Part shown: one piece after another, positions 1-10,721 of the stretch
Layout of the letters: each line of letters starts with the position of its first letter
Numbering within the stretch: position 1 is the stretch's first letter
The notes under the pieces: model-generated
Database searches by the model: none
Told to the model about the DNA's origin: nothing
What the model saw: only the letters and a program-made list of their open reading frames with translations
DNA from: Erigeron canadensis
Taxonomy: Eukaryota; Streptophyta; Magnoliopsida; Asterales; Asteraceae
Length of the DNA stretch: 64,000 nucleotides
Reading direction: 5' to 3'
Assembly: GCF_010389155.1 (NCBI RefSeq)
Contig: NC_057765.1
Coordinates: forward strand, 26,476,980 to 26,540,979
Program-made: the position numbers and the translations under genes

Positions 1-2731
1 GGAATGGCCTAGACTTTGAATGAGAAAATCCCTTAGTTGAGATGAAAGATCATTCACTCGCTGAGTGAGTTCATTTATTGAGGTGATGAGGAGAGGAAGC
101 CTTGCTCTTTTGCTTGACTTGGACTTATTCCTTGGTCTAAGCTTAGGAGGGGGCATTTGAGGAGCAGGGCCAAGTATGGATTCCCCATGATGATTTGAGG
201 CGGCTGATGTCCTCTTATCAGGGTCCATGCTTGCTTCCTGCAGGATGAGAAGAGGAGATACCTGCTGAGAAAGATCTCACGAATAGGATTTGTGGATCTG
301 ACTTGATGTGGAAAGATCACCTCATTTGCCTATGAGGTAGATACTCCTTGTTGGAAGTAGAGGAATGACAGTGCTTGGAGGGCACATGTCCTCTTTGAGG
401 AGTAATAGACTTTGTTTGCTGATGAGGCAAATATCCTCGCTGAGGAGTTATAGGCCTTACCTGTTGATGAGGGAAGTGTCCTCGCTGAGGAGTGTCAGAT
501 CTATCTGAAAAGGCTGTCTTCCCCTTTTGGAGTGACATGCCTTAGATTGATTTTGTGGGTAAGGAATGAGATACAACATCAGCATGTACACCCTTTGTGG
601 AAGGTACTTGCTGGTGTCTTTCATCAGCGAAACCTGACCTTCTATTTACTTGTTCTGACATAGAATTTGTATGAGAAGGTTCAAGTTCAGAAGATTTAGC
701 ACCAGAAATTTGTGACTGACATGATGGTCCTGCTGAGGGATACCATAGTCATATGGAGCAGCAATGGTGCTTCTTTTGAAAGGCTTAGCACCTTTTGAAG
801 ATAGAGGCTGAGGAGCAATAGGCACATACCCATCACTCGAGATATCTCCTTTGAAGGTTCTTGGAGGAGAATTTTGAACTCTCCCTTCGTGTAGCAGCAT
901 GCCAACAATAGGGAGATGGGAGAACATGTTAAAAGTACTGGTGGAAGTACTATACTTTTAGCATTTTGAGGAGAGGGATCACTAGAAGATGCTGAAGCTT
1001 TAGTGTCCATCTCAGCATGATAGTCATTTTGTCCTTTGACAAAATACCGCTTTTCATTTCATCTAGTGAGATGGAAGACGAACAAGGTGGAGGAATGAAT
1101 ACTTCAGGCTTTACATCATCTTTAAAGGAGTCAGCAATGGAGGCAGCAGCATCAAAATTGCCACCAATTACTGCTTGTACTTGAGCAGGTACTTGTTCGC
1201 TCAAGCATTGATGATGGAATTTATAAGCCTTTGACCAGGAGGTCACAATCTTCTTTAGATTAGAAATTTCAGCTTGAGAGATTCATTTCAAGTTGAAGTT
1301 TTTGAGTCATCAACTCATGAGATTGAAGTTCAACATGAACTCTTCAATTTCATAAGTTTTTCAGATTTTTCACTCAACTCTACTCCAGCAGAGTTAAGTT
1401 TGGATTGAAGTTCAGCACGTAGACTTTCTACGAACTGAAGATCACAAGACAAAGACTCATAGATTTTGGTCTTGTCTTGATTGAAGAGAGAGAAGAGAGG
1501 TACCTTTTTAACAGTGACGTTCACCCACTGACTAGAGGAGACTTGATCCTTGGTCAGAGCATCACTGTCAGCAAGTGCCATAAGGCACATAGCATCAACA
1601 AATCATCATCATCAGAATCATCTGAGTCAGCCCAATCATGTTCCTCAGCAATCAGTCCTTTTGCGGGACTTTATCCTCTGTTTCAGCAACCTTGGCCTCA
1701 GCTGATATATTTGTTCCTATATCATCAGCAGGTTGGGAGGATTAGTTTGGAGGCAGCAGGATTGGGCAAGGAGACTCTACACTCTTCTGATAGTGGCCTT
1801 TCCTGCCACACCTCCAGCACTCTTCCTGTGTTATCAACAGGAGATTGAGGGGAGTAATCGTTTTTCGATTATTCCACCTTTAGAGTATTTTCTTCCAGCA
1901 ACCAGGGCAAAGCCCATGAAGTCATTAAACATTTCTTGTTTTCTTCATCATCCAGTTCATTAATGAGAGTCTGAATTGATGCTGGAAGATTAGAGGTACT
2001 GGCACCATCATAGAGATCGATGGGCTCGTAGAGACAAGAGCAACAGGGTCAGAAATAGGATGAGTAGAGATTGACAGAAGAAGAGAAGAGCCAGCATGCC
2101 CTTGGCATCAGCAGAAGCTCGAATATTTGAGCCAATGCTCTTTCTTCGAATTAAGAGTACCAAAAGTTCTTCAAGATCAAAGTCTGGATTTTCTTCGTTG
2201 TACGAAGAGTTTGTCTTAAGTTTTGCCACTTAAGAGGAAGAGAATCAATGAATTATGACATACCTCAAAGTTATCATGGGTAATGCCAACATTTGTCATA
2301 TCATTGAACAACCCTTTAAAGCGAGTGTAGGTGCTCTCAAGACTTTCATCGGGGAGGGAGAGAAATTTTCATAAGCTCTTTTTAAATCAATTTCTTGATT
2401 TTAATGAGGTCAGCAGAGCCTTCATAGGTGCTGACAAGTCTATCCCATACTTCCTTTGAAGAGGGATACTTGATGACCAGTTTCATGATTTCAGTAGGAA
2501 GAGTAACTATAATCATGTTTTAGTCTGGCATCAAGATTTACCAGCTTTCTTTCTTCATCTGTCCATTGGACCTCTGGTTTAACAGGTCAGTGACTATTTC
2601 AGAGCTTCAGGTGTAGCTCCTGGAGTCCTTTGGACATACATCGGTACGTATGGACCCTCAGTTAATATGGTCATTAAATAGGGCTCACACCAGCGATGTG
2701 AAGAAGCATTCTCCCTTCCAAGACCAAAATC
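1..2731 (-). pseudogene. second gag copy, partial, indel-riddled
   Basis: This stretch matches the intact gag at about 11217-14004 base for base, apart from one-base losses that are mostly in short homopolymer runs, with very few other changes. It is about 57 bases shorter than its partner. The same order of features is visible on the minus strand: the N-terminal gag part near 2731, the CCHC knuckle near 1800, and the TPQRG-repeat region near 350-540. The reading frame is lost every few dozen bases, so no long ORF survives. It leaves the window at base 1 just before the second zinc knuckle. A real pseudogene would carry many substitutions, so unpolished long-read sequence is the better explanation. 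Confidence 0.85.
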
Positions 2732-2831
2732 NNNNNNNNNNNNNNNNNNNNNNNNNNNNNNNNNNNNNNNNNNNNNNNNNNNNNNNNNNNNNNNNNNNNN
2801 NNNNNNNNNNNNNNNNNNNNNNNNNNNNNNN
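2732..2831. other. assembly gap (100 N)
   Basis: There are exactly 100 N bases, the usual placeholder for a gap of unknown size. On the minus strand ORF3 runs into the gap from the right and gag codons (about residue 25 onward) emerge on the left. Comparison with the plus-strand homologue suggests the gap hides the ORF3 C-terminus, the 3-prime non-coding region, an LTR of about 666 bp, a PBS and the gag start, on the order of 1.2 kb. Confidence 0.97.
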
Positions 2832-5800
2832 TTCCTGAAGTTTTGGAAGAAATGCCAGCAGGTTCTTCAAGAATTCTCTTCTTCAAAAGAACTCCTGGGA
2901 GGAAGCCTCAGATTTAATGCTGCATCACCAGAGATAGGAGGGAGGTCACCATGCAAGGGTTTGTAGCAAGCTTTCTTTTTAGGACCGCCTGCCTGCTGAG
3001 AGGATACAGCTGCTGGAGACCCGAAGACTGCTCTCAGCATGGGAAGGTCTGCCTTGACTTTGTTTCAAACTTCAGTGCCTTTTCAAATAACTTTTCAGCA
3101 TCCCTGAAGTTGTTCATAGCTGGCAGCCTTTTTATCCTTAATGATGTATAGATTTCATACCATTCTGAAGCCCCCAAGTTAGTCACTTTTACATCTTCAA
3201 TCTTAGTTGGGGCACTGTGCCCTTCTCTTAGGAACTTCAGATTGGTTTTCGTTCCCATGGCAGCTTTGTGAACTTCAACTGCTGTAATTCTCTCTGGCCT
3301 CTTTCTATCATTCATTATTTTCAACCACCTGGCCTTTTTCTTCTTCAAATTTCTCTCTTTTTTCTTTTAGTAGCTGCTCTACATCAGCTTGCTTTTGTCT
3401 GTAGAGAGCTTCAGGCCCACCAGTGGTTAGCAGCATTCTTTGTTCCCATCCATCTCATCCTTTTCCAAGAGGGCCAGCTGCTTGATATATTCAAGGCTTT
3501 TCTTCTCATTTTCCTTGTTAGCTTTCAGCCTATCCAGCTCCTCCAGGGCCTCCTCTTGAGTTTTTCCCTCAGCATGATTGATAAACATCAATGACTTGAA
3601 ATTGATTTCCTGCTAGGGATGTGATGGATGTTCTGTGCAGTCATCGGCGAGGGATGAAGAAACCGGTATCAGTCAGCTTCTTTCTCTCTGAGCTGTTATT
3701 TATCTCTGAGCTGCCCTGACTGCACTAGGACTTTCTTCACACTTGGGGAGCTTCAGCAACTATCAGTTGTTGCTCCCCCTCAGCAGATGCTTCTAAGCCT
3801 CTCCCCCTCAACACTAGCAGGGAGAGCATCGTCCTTGTCTCCCCTTCAGTAACAGCAGGGGAGAATCCACCTTTTCTTCACTGACGGCCATGCCGCTACA
3901 GTGTTTTCTTCATTACAATCTTGTCAGCTGAAGCTTCATAAATGTCATTAACAGCTTTATTTACTGCTTCACTGACAGTGCCATTACAGCAGCATTACTT
4001 TCTCCCCTTGGAGGTAGTATCATTAACTACTACCTCCACCGTTGCTGCTGGAGCGCCTGCTGCTGAAGAAGTTGGGACAACATCTTCTTGATATCCCCAA
4101 CTTCTTGCTCCAATTTTTGTTGGCACTTACGATCTTCCTCATAAATGAAACTTGAGGAGGAGGAAGACTGGCCACAGTGGTTTCCAAGGCATTGATAGCC
4201 TTGGTGTTTTCTTCAACCTGGATGGAAAGACGAGAAACCAGGTTGGCCACTGTTTTTACTTCAGCAGCAGCTGAATCACTACTGCTGCATGCTTTTTGTG
4301 CTGAGAACCGTACAGCAGGTCCATTTTGCACAGCGATCGAGAGAGCCCACGAATGACCTGCTGATCCTTTTTGATAGAGTTTGTATAGGTGCGAAGTTTT
4401 TCTTGATCACAGCCATAGATATAGATTTTTCTTTTATTGTCTCAATGCTGGCAGTGTTTTCATTCTGCTTGCTGTACCAGTTCTCCAAGATCTTCACCAA
4501 TCTGTCATCTTCATGAGTTTTGAGTTGTACAGCGATTGTGGCAGCCTTGGTGAGATCATTCATTGGTGTTCAACTCTAGTCAGCCTGTCAACGATTTGAG
4601 AATCGACAGACATGACTTGAGGTTGCACCTTAATTACTTCAGTATTAGCTGCTGCATTATCATCAGCAGCAGCTTCTTGTGCACTTTCGTTAGTCGCTGC
4701 TGCAATGTCAACAACAGCAACTTCTACATTATCGTTTACGGCTGCTGCTTTTTTCACCATCAGCAGCAGCAGCCTCTTCATCCACCTCCATATCACTTGC
4801 TTCCATTTCATCAGCCTGGATGGAGGAATCCACTGGAATTCATCCGCCACAAACTCTCCTAAATCCAGGTCACTCTCATCATCGTCATCATCATCATCAT
4901 CATCATCTCATCTTCATATTTTCACCTACCTTTACACCACTTCCTTCAATGCCATCCCTCTCTCAGAAACATTTAGAGGGTAGGGGACCGGGTGCCTCAC
5001 CAAAGCATCATCGGCCGTAGATTTTGTTGTCTCTAGCATCACCTGTGATATGGCTGCTGACAACGACTCAGGGGGTTGAGAAGAAGAGGGAATGATTAAT
5101 TCGGTTGACTCAACTCTAATGGGCTGGGGTGTCCTTGATCTTCACCAACCTCGCCTACAGAAGTTTGAGGTGGCTGCTTGCGGTTACCCTTTTTTCTCGT
5201 CAGCAGCCTCAAAAGGCTGCTGATGGCTGGCTGGGTCTCTACTGTCCTTGGGCAGTGAGGACTTCTTAACCTTAGTAGTTTTGCCCTTTGATACTCGCTG
5301 CTGCTTTTTGGGACAGCAGCAAGAGGTGAAGTGGAAGAAGAAAAAGTGTTTTGGTTTTCTTGGAGCTTTGGAGGTTGCTGGGGGATTATCAGCATACCAG
5401 CTCCAGCAGGGTTGGTCTATATACATCAGATAGACAGAAAAAGTACCTGTTTCATTTCAGGGGTGAGTACAGCGTACTTGGAATCAAATTGTTCAGGATC
5501 ACAAGCAGGAATCTTGTACACAGAGCTTGCAACCCTGGGAGAGAGAATGAATTGTGCCCCTTCAGGAGATACTTTTCCTTCAGCTCTTTCTTGAAAATTA
5601 GTGAGAGAAAGCGAGTGAAGGGGACAGAGTTTGATCTGTTCTTGATAGTGACCTTCCCTTTTAAATCTTCAAAAATTACGCTGGCAAAGTCAATGTTGCG
5701 ACCGTTTGCCAGCGCATAAATCATCTGCATTTGTGCAGCAGTGGCCTGATCAAAAGAGCCACTGTTGCCACCCAGACACTGAATTACATGGTGAACAGTA

Positions 5801-6324
5801 GCCTCCAAACACCAGGCAGATATTTCTTCTGTGGTTGCTGTGCACAGGTTGTGCAGGTTCAGTGTTGGTCCCGTAACCAATGGTTAACAACCATTCCTTC
5901 CAAACTCCAATGGGGACCAACTCCACATATGGATGCTCTTCTGATTGTTTGGGAAGACGAAGAGCCTCTCTCAATGAATCTACCGAGATGGAGATAGTAT
6001 GTTCTCCTTTTAGTACAGTTCCAGTGATGGTGCTACTGGCAACCTTGTAATCACATGTCCACCAAAACTCTCTAAGGAGGTGGACAGACATTTCTTTAGG
6101 GTCAGAATAGATGGCCTTTCTGGCTGGGCATCCCATAATGAAATCCAGCATGGAGAAGTACCCTTTTATTTTTGATGGGATCTCTACAGATCCCAGATAG
6201 TTGTTGGCCTTAATGACCAGTTTTGATGCTTGGAAAGATACTTGATTAGAAGGATTTATGCCTTCATTATCAAATACCTTAGAGTTGAGATAGAAATGTT
6301 TTGTTGCTCAGATGAAGAAGTCAT
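2832..6324 (-). pseudogene. extra 3-prime ORF (ORF3), frameshifted
   Basis: The start at 6324 (MTSSSEQQ) parallels MASSSET at 18429 in the plus-strand relative. The N-terminal domain is recognisable at 6151-5750 (MLDFIMG, then VHLLREFWWTC) and 5880-5452 (HVIQCLGGN). A Lys/Ser/Pro-rich linker (about 5430-5100), an Ala/Glu-rich and coiled-coil part (4850-4020), a charged part (3350-3030) and the start of the C-terminal domain (LNLRLP near 2900) follow. Frameshifts separate these blocks. The protein family is unknown to me by function. Similar proteins recur as retrotransposon-linked hypothetical proteins in Asteraceae, from memory. The final 60 or so residues fall in the gap. Positional equivalence to the Sirevirus env-like gene is inference; I see no signal peptide or clear membrane helix. 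Confidence 0.72.
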
Positions 6325-6560
6325 TTTTGATGAAAGTGAAGAAGATTTGAGTGAATGAATATTTCAAGGAAATAAGAAAGATTTGAGAATATGAAGAGTT
6401 TAAGAGAATGTGAAAGATTATTAGAAAGAAATGAACGTAAGAGAGGGTGAAATGGAAGAGATTTGCATATATATGGCATGGATATGGGTCCCATAACTGT
6501 AAAGTGAGTTGTAGTGGGTACTCTCTTTCATACGTGGCAACAAAAAAAAATTTTGAAGTA
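6325..6560 (-). promoter_or_regulatory. promoter-like region and leader of ORF3
   Basis: On the minus strand a TATA-like tract CCATATATATGC (about 6476-6465) lies about 140 bp before the ORF3 ATG at 6324 and is followed by a CT-rich leader. The same arrangement precedes ORF3 of the plus-strand relative (TATA at 15487-15500). This is sequence resemblance only; no start site is shown. Confidence 0.4.
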
Positions 6561-6867
6561 AAAGGACACTGTACCTATATACGTATGAGATGTATGATGT
6601 GACCAGAGGAGCCACGATTTCAACTGCACTCGAGTTCATACGGCGTATACAGTGTACAAGTAGCCCATTTGGGAGTAAATCGAGGTAACCGTTTGGGATA
6701 CATATAATATAATATTAACAAAATACGTAGTGGAATACACTCAGATATCTTGAGGTATCCACTGAAGAGTTGTATAGTTTTGAAGAAATAATGGTTACCA
6801 AGTTTTTATCAAAAAAATGGATGCTGATGATATTTAAACAATTTTTGGCAAATTGTCAGCCATAAAT

Positions 6868-7185
6868 GGATTTTAGATGTCTTTACCAGTAGCTGTTTGC
6901 TGCTGGACTAGATAGAGACTTTCAGCACCCTATTACTTTTATTATGCTTTTTCCCAAAGCATCAGGGATCAACGGATTTTAGACGTCTTTACCAGCAGCC
7001 GTTTGCTGCTGGACTAGATAGGGACTTTCAGCACCCTATTACTTTTGTTATGCTTTTTTCCAAAGCATCAGGGATTAACGGATTTTAGACGTCTTTACCC
7101 TCAGTCGTTTGCTGCTGGACTAGATGGAAACTTTTGGCTTTCCATTGCCTTTATTTTGCTTTTTCCTAAAGCAACAGGGATCAGC
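6868..7185. repeat. three tandem 106-bp units with hairpins
   Basis: Units begin at 6868, 6974 and 7080, each opening with GGATTTTAGA. Each holds up to three inverted repeats. In unit 2 these are CCAGCAGC/GCTGCTGG (6992-7012), ATAGGG/CCCTAT (7018-7039) and ATGCTTT/AAAGCAT (7050-7068). In unit 3 the second becomes ATGGAAA/TTTCCAT (7124-7145) and the third TTGCTTT/AAAGCAA (7156-7174), so both arms changed together. The block lies between RNase H and ORF3 of the minus-strand element. Confidence 0.85.
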
Positions 7186-7209
7186 GAGTAGAATGATGAG
7201 CTCGCTGAT
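7180..7209. repeat. 9-bp hairpin beside the tandem units
   Basis: ATCAGCGAG (7180-7188) and CTCGCTGAT (7201-7209) are perfect reverse complements around a 12-base loop. It directly follows the third 106-bp unit on the plus strand. The CAGCGA/TCGCTG core recurs in the related LTR near 32440-32580. Confidence 0.7.
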
Positions 7210-7274
7210 AAATTTGACTTAAGAAGTCGCTGCTCATCTTCATAAAAGGAATATGGGCAGCAAAACATGAGTGA

Positions 7275-7943
7275 TCATGTTGAATTTGTAAAATCACCAT
7301 TTAACATACCCAACCTGCTGACAAGATCCTTGAATCTCTTTGCATCTAGAGGTTTAGTGAAGATGTCAGCAAGTTGGTCATCAGTGGGGATGAAGTAAAT
7401 TTCAACATCCCCTTTCATGACATGATCATGAATGAAGTGATACCTAATGTCAATGTGTTTAGTTTTGGAATGTTGAACTGGATTATGTGTGATAGCAATA
7501 GCACTTGTGTTATCACACATAATGGGGATTTTGGAAAAAATTAGGTCATAGTCAGCAAGTTGGTTTTTCATCCAAAGGACTTGTGCACAACAACTTGCTG
7601 CAGACACATACTCTGCTTCAGCAGTGGAGATGGAAACTGTATGCTGTTTCTTACTAGACCAACTAGTCAGCCTTCCCCCCAACAGTTGACATCCACCACT
7701 GGTACTTTTCCTATCTAACATGCAACCAGCATAGTCAGAGTCAGAGTATGCAACTAAGTCAAAGGAAGAATCCTTGGGATACCAGAGACCTAAAGAGGAG
7801 GTCCCTTTGAGATATTTCAAGATACGTTTGACAGCGAGAAGATGGGACTCCCTTGGGATGCTTGATACCTTGCACAAAGGCAAGTAGCAAACATAATGTC
7901 GGGACGACTCGCTGTGAGATACATTAGAGAGCCAATATTCCAC
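7275..7943 (-). pseudogene. copia pol: end of RT and RNase H
   Basis: This open stretch carries the classic Ty1/copia RNase H block. It includes HLLAVKRILKYLKGT, then YSDSDYAGC, STAEAEYVSAA, and the terminal LADIFTKPLDAKRF. It is the C-terminal end of pol, separated from the RT part by frame breaks near 7940 and 8290. It ends about 40 bases after the usual FTKPL motif, as in other copia elements. The RNase H removes the RNA strand during reverse transcription in the virus-like particle. Key acidic residues (DSDYAG, AEAEY) are present. The upstream frameshift prevents production from a normal polyprotein. Confidence 0.85.
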
Positions 7944-9349
7944 GATAGAATGTGGGATTCACATGCTTACCATCAGGGTCAGCATGGAGATTGTTAGGAG
8001 GAGACATGGGAGTAGACTTAGTAGTTATATTAGACATATCAAATTTGGCCAGCATGTCTCGAATATATTTTTTTGGTTTATAAAGATGCCATCAGTGAGT
8101 TGGCGAATTTGTAAACCAAGGAAGAAGGTTAGCTCACCCATCATGCTCATTTCAAAATGAGAGGACATTAGTGAGCTAAATTTGTTGCAAAGTTTCTTAC
8201 TGGAGGATCCAAATATGATGTCATCGACATATATTTGTACATAGAGAACATGAACACCCTTTCTATAGATAAAAGGGTGGAGTCTATAGATCCTCGCTGA
8301 AACTCATGAGAAAGAAGAAATTCAGAGAGGGTGTCATACCAAGCTCTGGGAGCTTGTTTAAGACCATACAATGCTTTGTAAAGACGATAGACGTGATTTG
8401 GCTTGGTTAGATCTTCAAAACCAGGTGGCTGCTTCACATAAACTTCTTCTTCGAATTTTCCATTTAGGAAGGCACTCTTGACATCCATTTGATATACTGT
8501 GAAGTTTCGATAAGCAGCATGTGCCAGGAATAAGCGTATTGCTTCAAGTCTAGCCACAGGTGCAAAGGTTTCGTCGTAATCGACTCCTTCTTCTTGAAGG
8601 TACCCTTGAGCTACTAACCTAGCCTTGTTGCGAATAACAACACCATCTTCATCCATTTTATTCCTATAAACCCACTTAGTTCCAATGGGTTCTTTGCCAG
8701 GAGGAAGAGGAACCAAGAACCAGACATGCTGTCGTTGGAATTGAGTTAGTTCTTCTTGCTTGGCAGCAACCCAAGATGGGTCAACCATGGCTTCTCCAAT
8801 ATTCTTAGGAGTTATCATTGACAAGAAATTAACATATAGACATGTGTTTCTAGTCGTTGATCTAGTCACAATGCCCTGCTGACGATCACCAATAATCTGG
8901 TGAGCAGGATGACTAGAAGTCCATTTAAGTGATGGAACACTTGATGAACCTAGAGGGGCAGCGGAAGATATTTGCATGGGATCAGCAGGAGAAGAATAAG
9001 AGGAGAAATCAATAGTAATTGAAGGATCAAGTGAAGCTTGATCAGTGGAGCAATTTGGCTGATGTAAGGTTTCAATGATGGGGTCCTCAGCAGACACCAT
9101 GTCTTCAGTGTAAGCTGAAGCATCATGAAACTCTTCATCAGCAGAGTCATCTACTTGCACATCATCAGCCAGTGATCTAGGTTTGGCTGATGCTGCATGG
9201 ATTGACCTTAATATAGGCTCAACAGGCTCAATTGAATAGATATGAGCAGCAACTTGCTCAAGCTCAGAGTCTGCTGAACTATTCTCAGTGAGTTGCTGAG
9301 CAAGAGGAGGCGAGCAAGAAGCATGCACATATGAGTCAGCATCCTCCAT
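7944..9349 (-). pseudogene. copia pol: reverse transcriptase
   Basis: The N-terminal linker is acidic and Ser-rich. RT follows from about 8850, with the order [56 protein letters not shown] and [12 protein letters not shown]. The reading frame shifts near 8290, just after SIDSTL. The YVDD active-site box is readable only in another frame near 8230. The segment also starts out of frame with the integrase ORF at about 9350. RT copies the element RNA into DNA using the tRNA primer. As written it is inactive, but two one-base indels account for the damage seen. Confidence 0.85.
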
Positions 9350-10698
9350 AGAGGGTCACTGAACTCATTGAAGATTTCTTCAGTGGAAGATGGCTGGATA
9401 TCTTTAAGAGCAAAAGAGCTCTCATCAAAAGTGACATGAATTGATTCATCCACTTTTTGAAGACGAGTATTGAATACTCTGAAAGCTTTGCTAATAGAAG
9501 AGTATCCAACAAAGTAACCATCATCAGCTTTAGGATCAAATTTTCCTAAATGATCCTTATTATTCAGAATGAAGACAGGACATCCGAATACATGAAAGTA
9601 TTTGATTTGAGGTTTCTTTCCTCTTAAAACTTCATATGAGGTTTTGTCATGTCTTTTGACAATGAGGCATCTATTTTGGGTGTGACAAGCAGTGTTGACT
9701 GCTTCAGCCCAAAACCTATTTGGAAGAGAGGACTCACTGAGCATAGTGCGTGCTGCCTCTATAAGAGTTCTATTTCTACTTTCAGCAACACCATTTTGCT
9801 CAGGAGTTCTAGTGGAAGAGAAGTTTTGTGAGATCCCTTGATCAGCACAAAAGGTTTCAAGAGTGTGGTTTCTAAACTCAGTTCCATGATCACTTCTGAG
9901 TTCTTTGACCCTAATGCTGTTGAGATTTTCCATTTTCTTAATGAATTTGATGATTTCATCAGCAGCATCACTCTTAGAATTTAGGAAGATTGTCCAAATA
10001 TATCGTGAATATTCATCCACAATTACTAACGTGTATCTGCTACCCTTTAGACTTTGGACATTCACTGGACCAAAAAGGTCCATGTGAAGAAGGTGAAAGC
10101 AACTTTTAATAGAGTTGGCTTGTTTAGTTTTAAAAGTAGCTCTATGGCATTTGCCTTTTTCACAAGCACCACAAAGTCTATCTTTTTTGAAAGAGAGAGG
10201 AGGAAGGCCACGAACAAGGTTCTTTTTGGCCAATGAGTTTATGGTTTTGAAATTCACATGCGACATACGCTTGTGCCATAACCAGTTTAATTCAGATGCT
10301 GATTTAGCAAAGAAACAAGTCTCACTATCAGTTTTGATAGGAGTGAAGTCTACAAGATATACATCTCTTTTTCTTGGAGCAACCAAGACGACTTCCTTGT
10401 TGATGTTTACTACAGTGCCTTGATGCTTATCAAGGATTACTTTGTAGTCAGCATCACATAGTTGACTTATGCTGATGAGATTATGCTTTAATCCATTTAC
10501 ATAAGCAACTTTTGAGAATTTTATGAGGCCATTAGAAAGAAGTCCGTATCCTTCAGTCTGGCCAGTAGAGTTATCACCGAACACCACTGTAGGGCCAGGT
10601 GCCTCAGTATAGTCATCCAGCAGGGATTTTGAACCTGTCATGTGTTTTGAACAGCCGCTGTCCAAATACCACACTCCTTTACCTAGCGAGCCCTGCAT
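9350..10698 (-). pseudogene. copia pol: protease and integrase
   Basis: The first ATG at 10698 lies 26 bases past the first base of the gag stop codon and in a different frame. The aspartic protease motif YLDSGCSKHMTG sits at about residues 11-22. The integrase zinc finger (WHKRMSHVNF, then CGACEKGKCHRA) and the catalytic core follow, with Asp in HMDLFGP, Asp in RSDHGTEF and Glu in EQNGVAESRNRT all present. The copia-type integrase C-terminus is visible (VFGCPVFILNN). The frame breaks after NEFSDPL near 9352. Protease and integrase look intact, so this is a relatively young copy. Confidence 0.88.
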
Positions 10699-10721
10699 GG
10701 ATGAAAAGAGAAAGGATTACT

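Noticed and set aside
2732..2838. ORFs consisting of X residues
   Set aside because: They are translations through the N gap.
4705..5020. plus-strand Ser/His-rich ORFs
   Set aside because: They are antisense reading of a trinucleotide-rich (ATC/GAT) stretch of the minus-strand ORF3.
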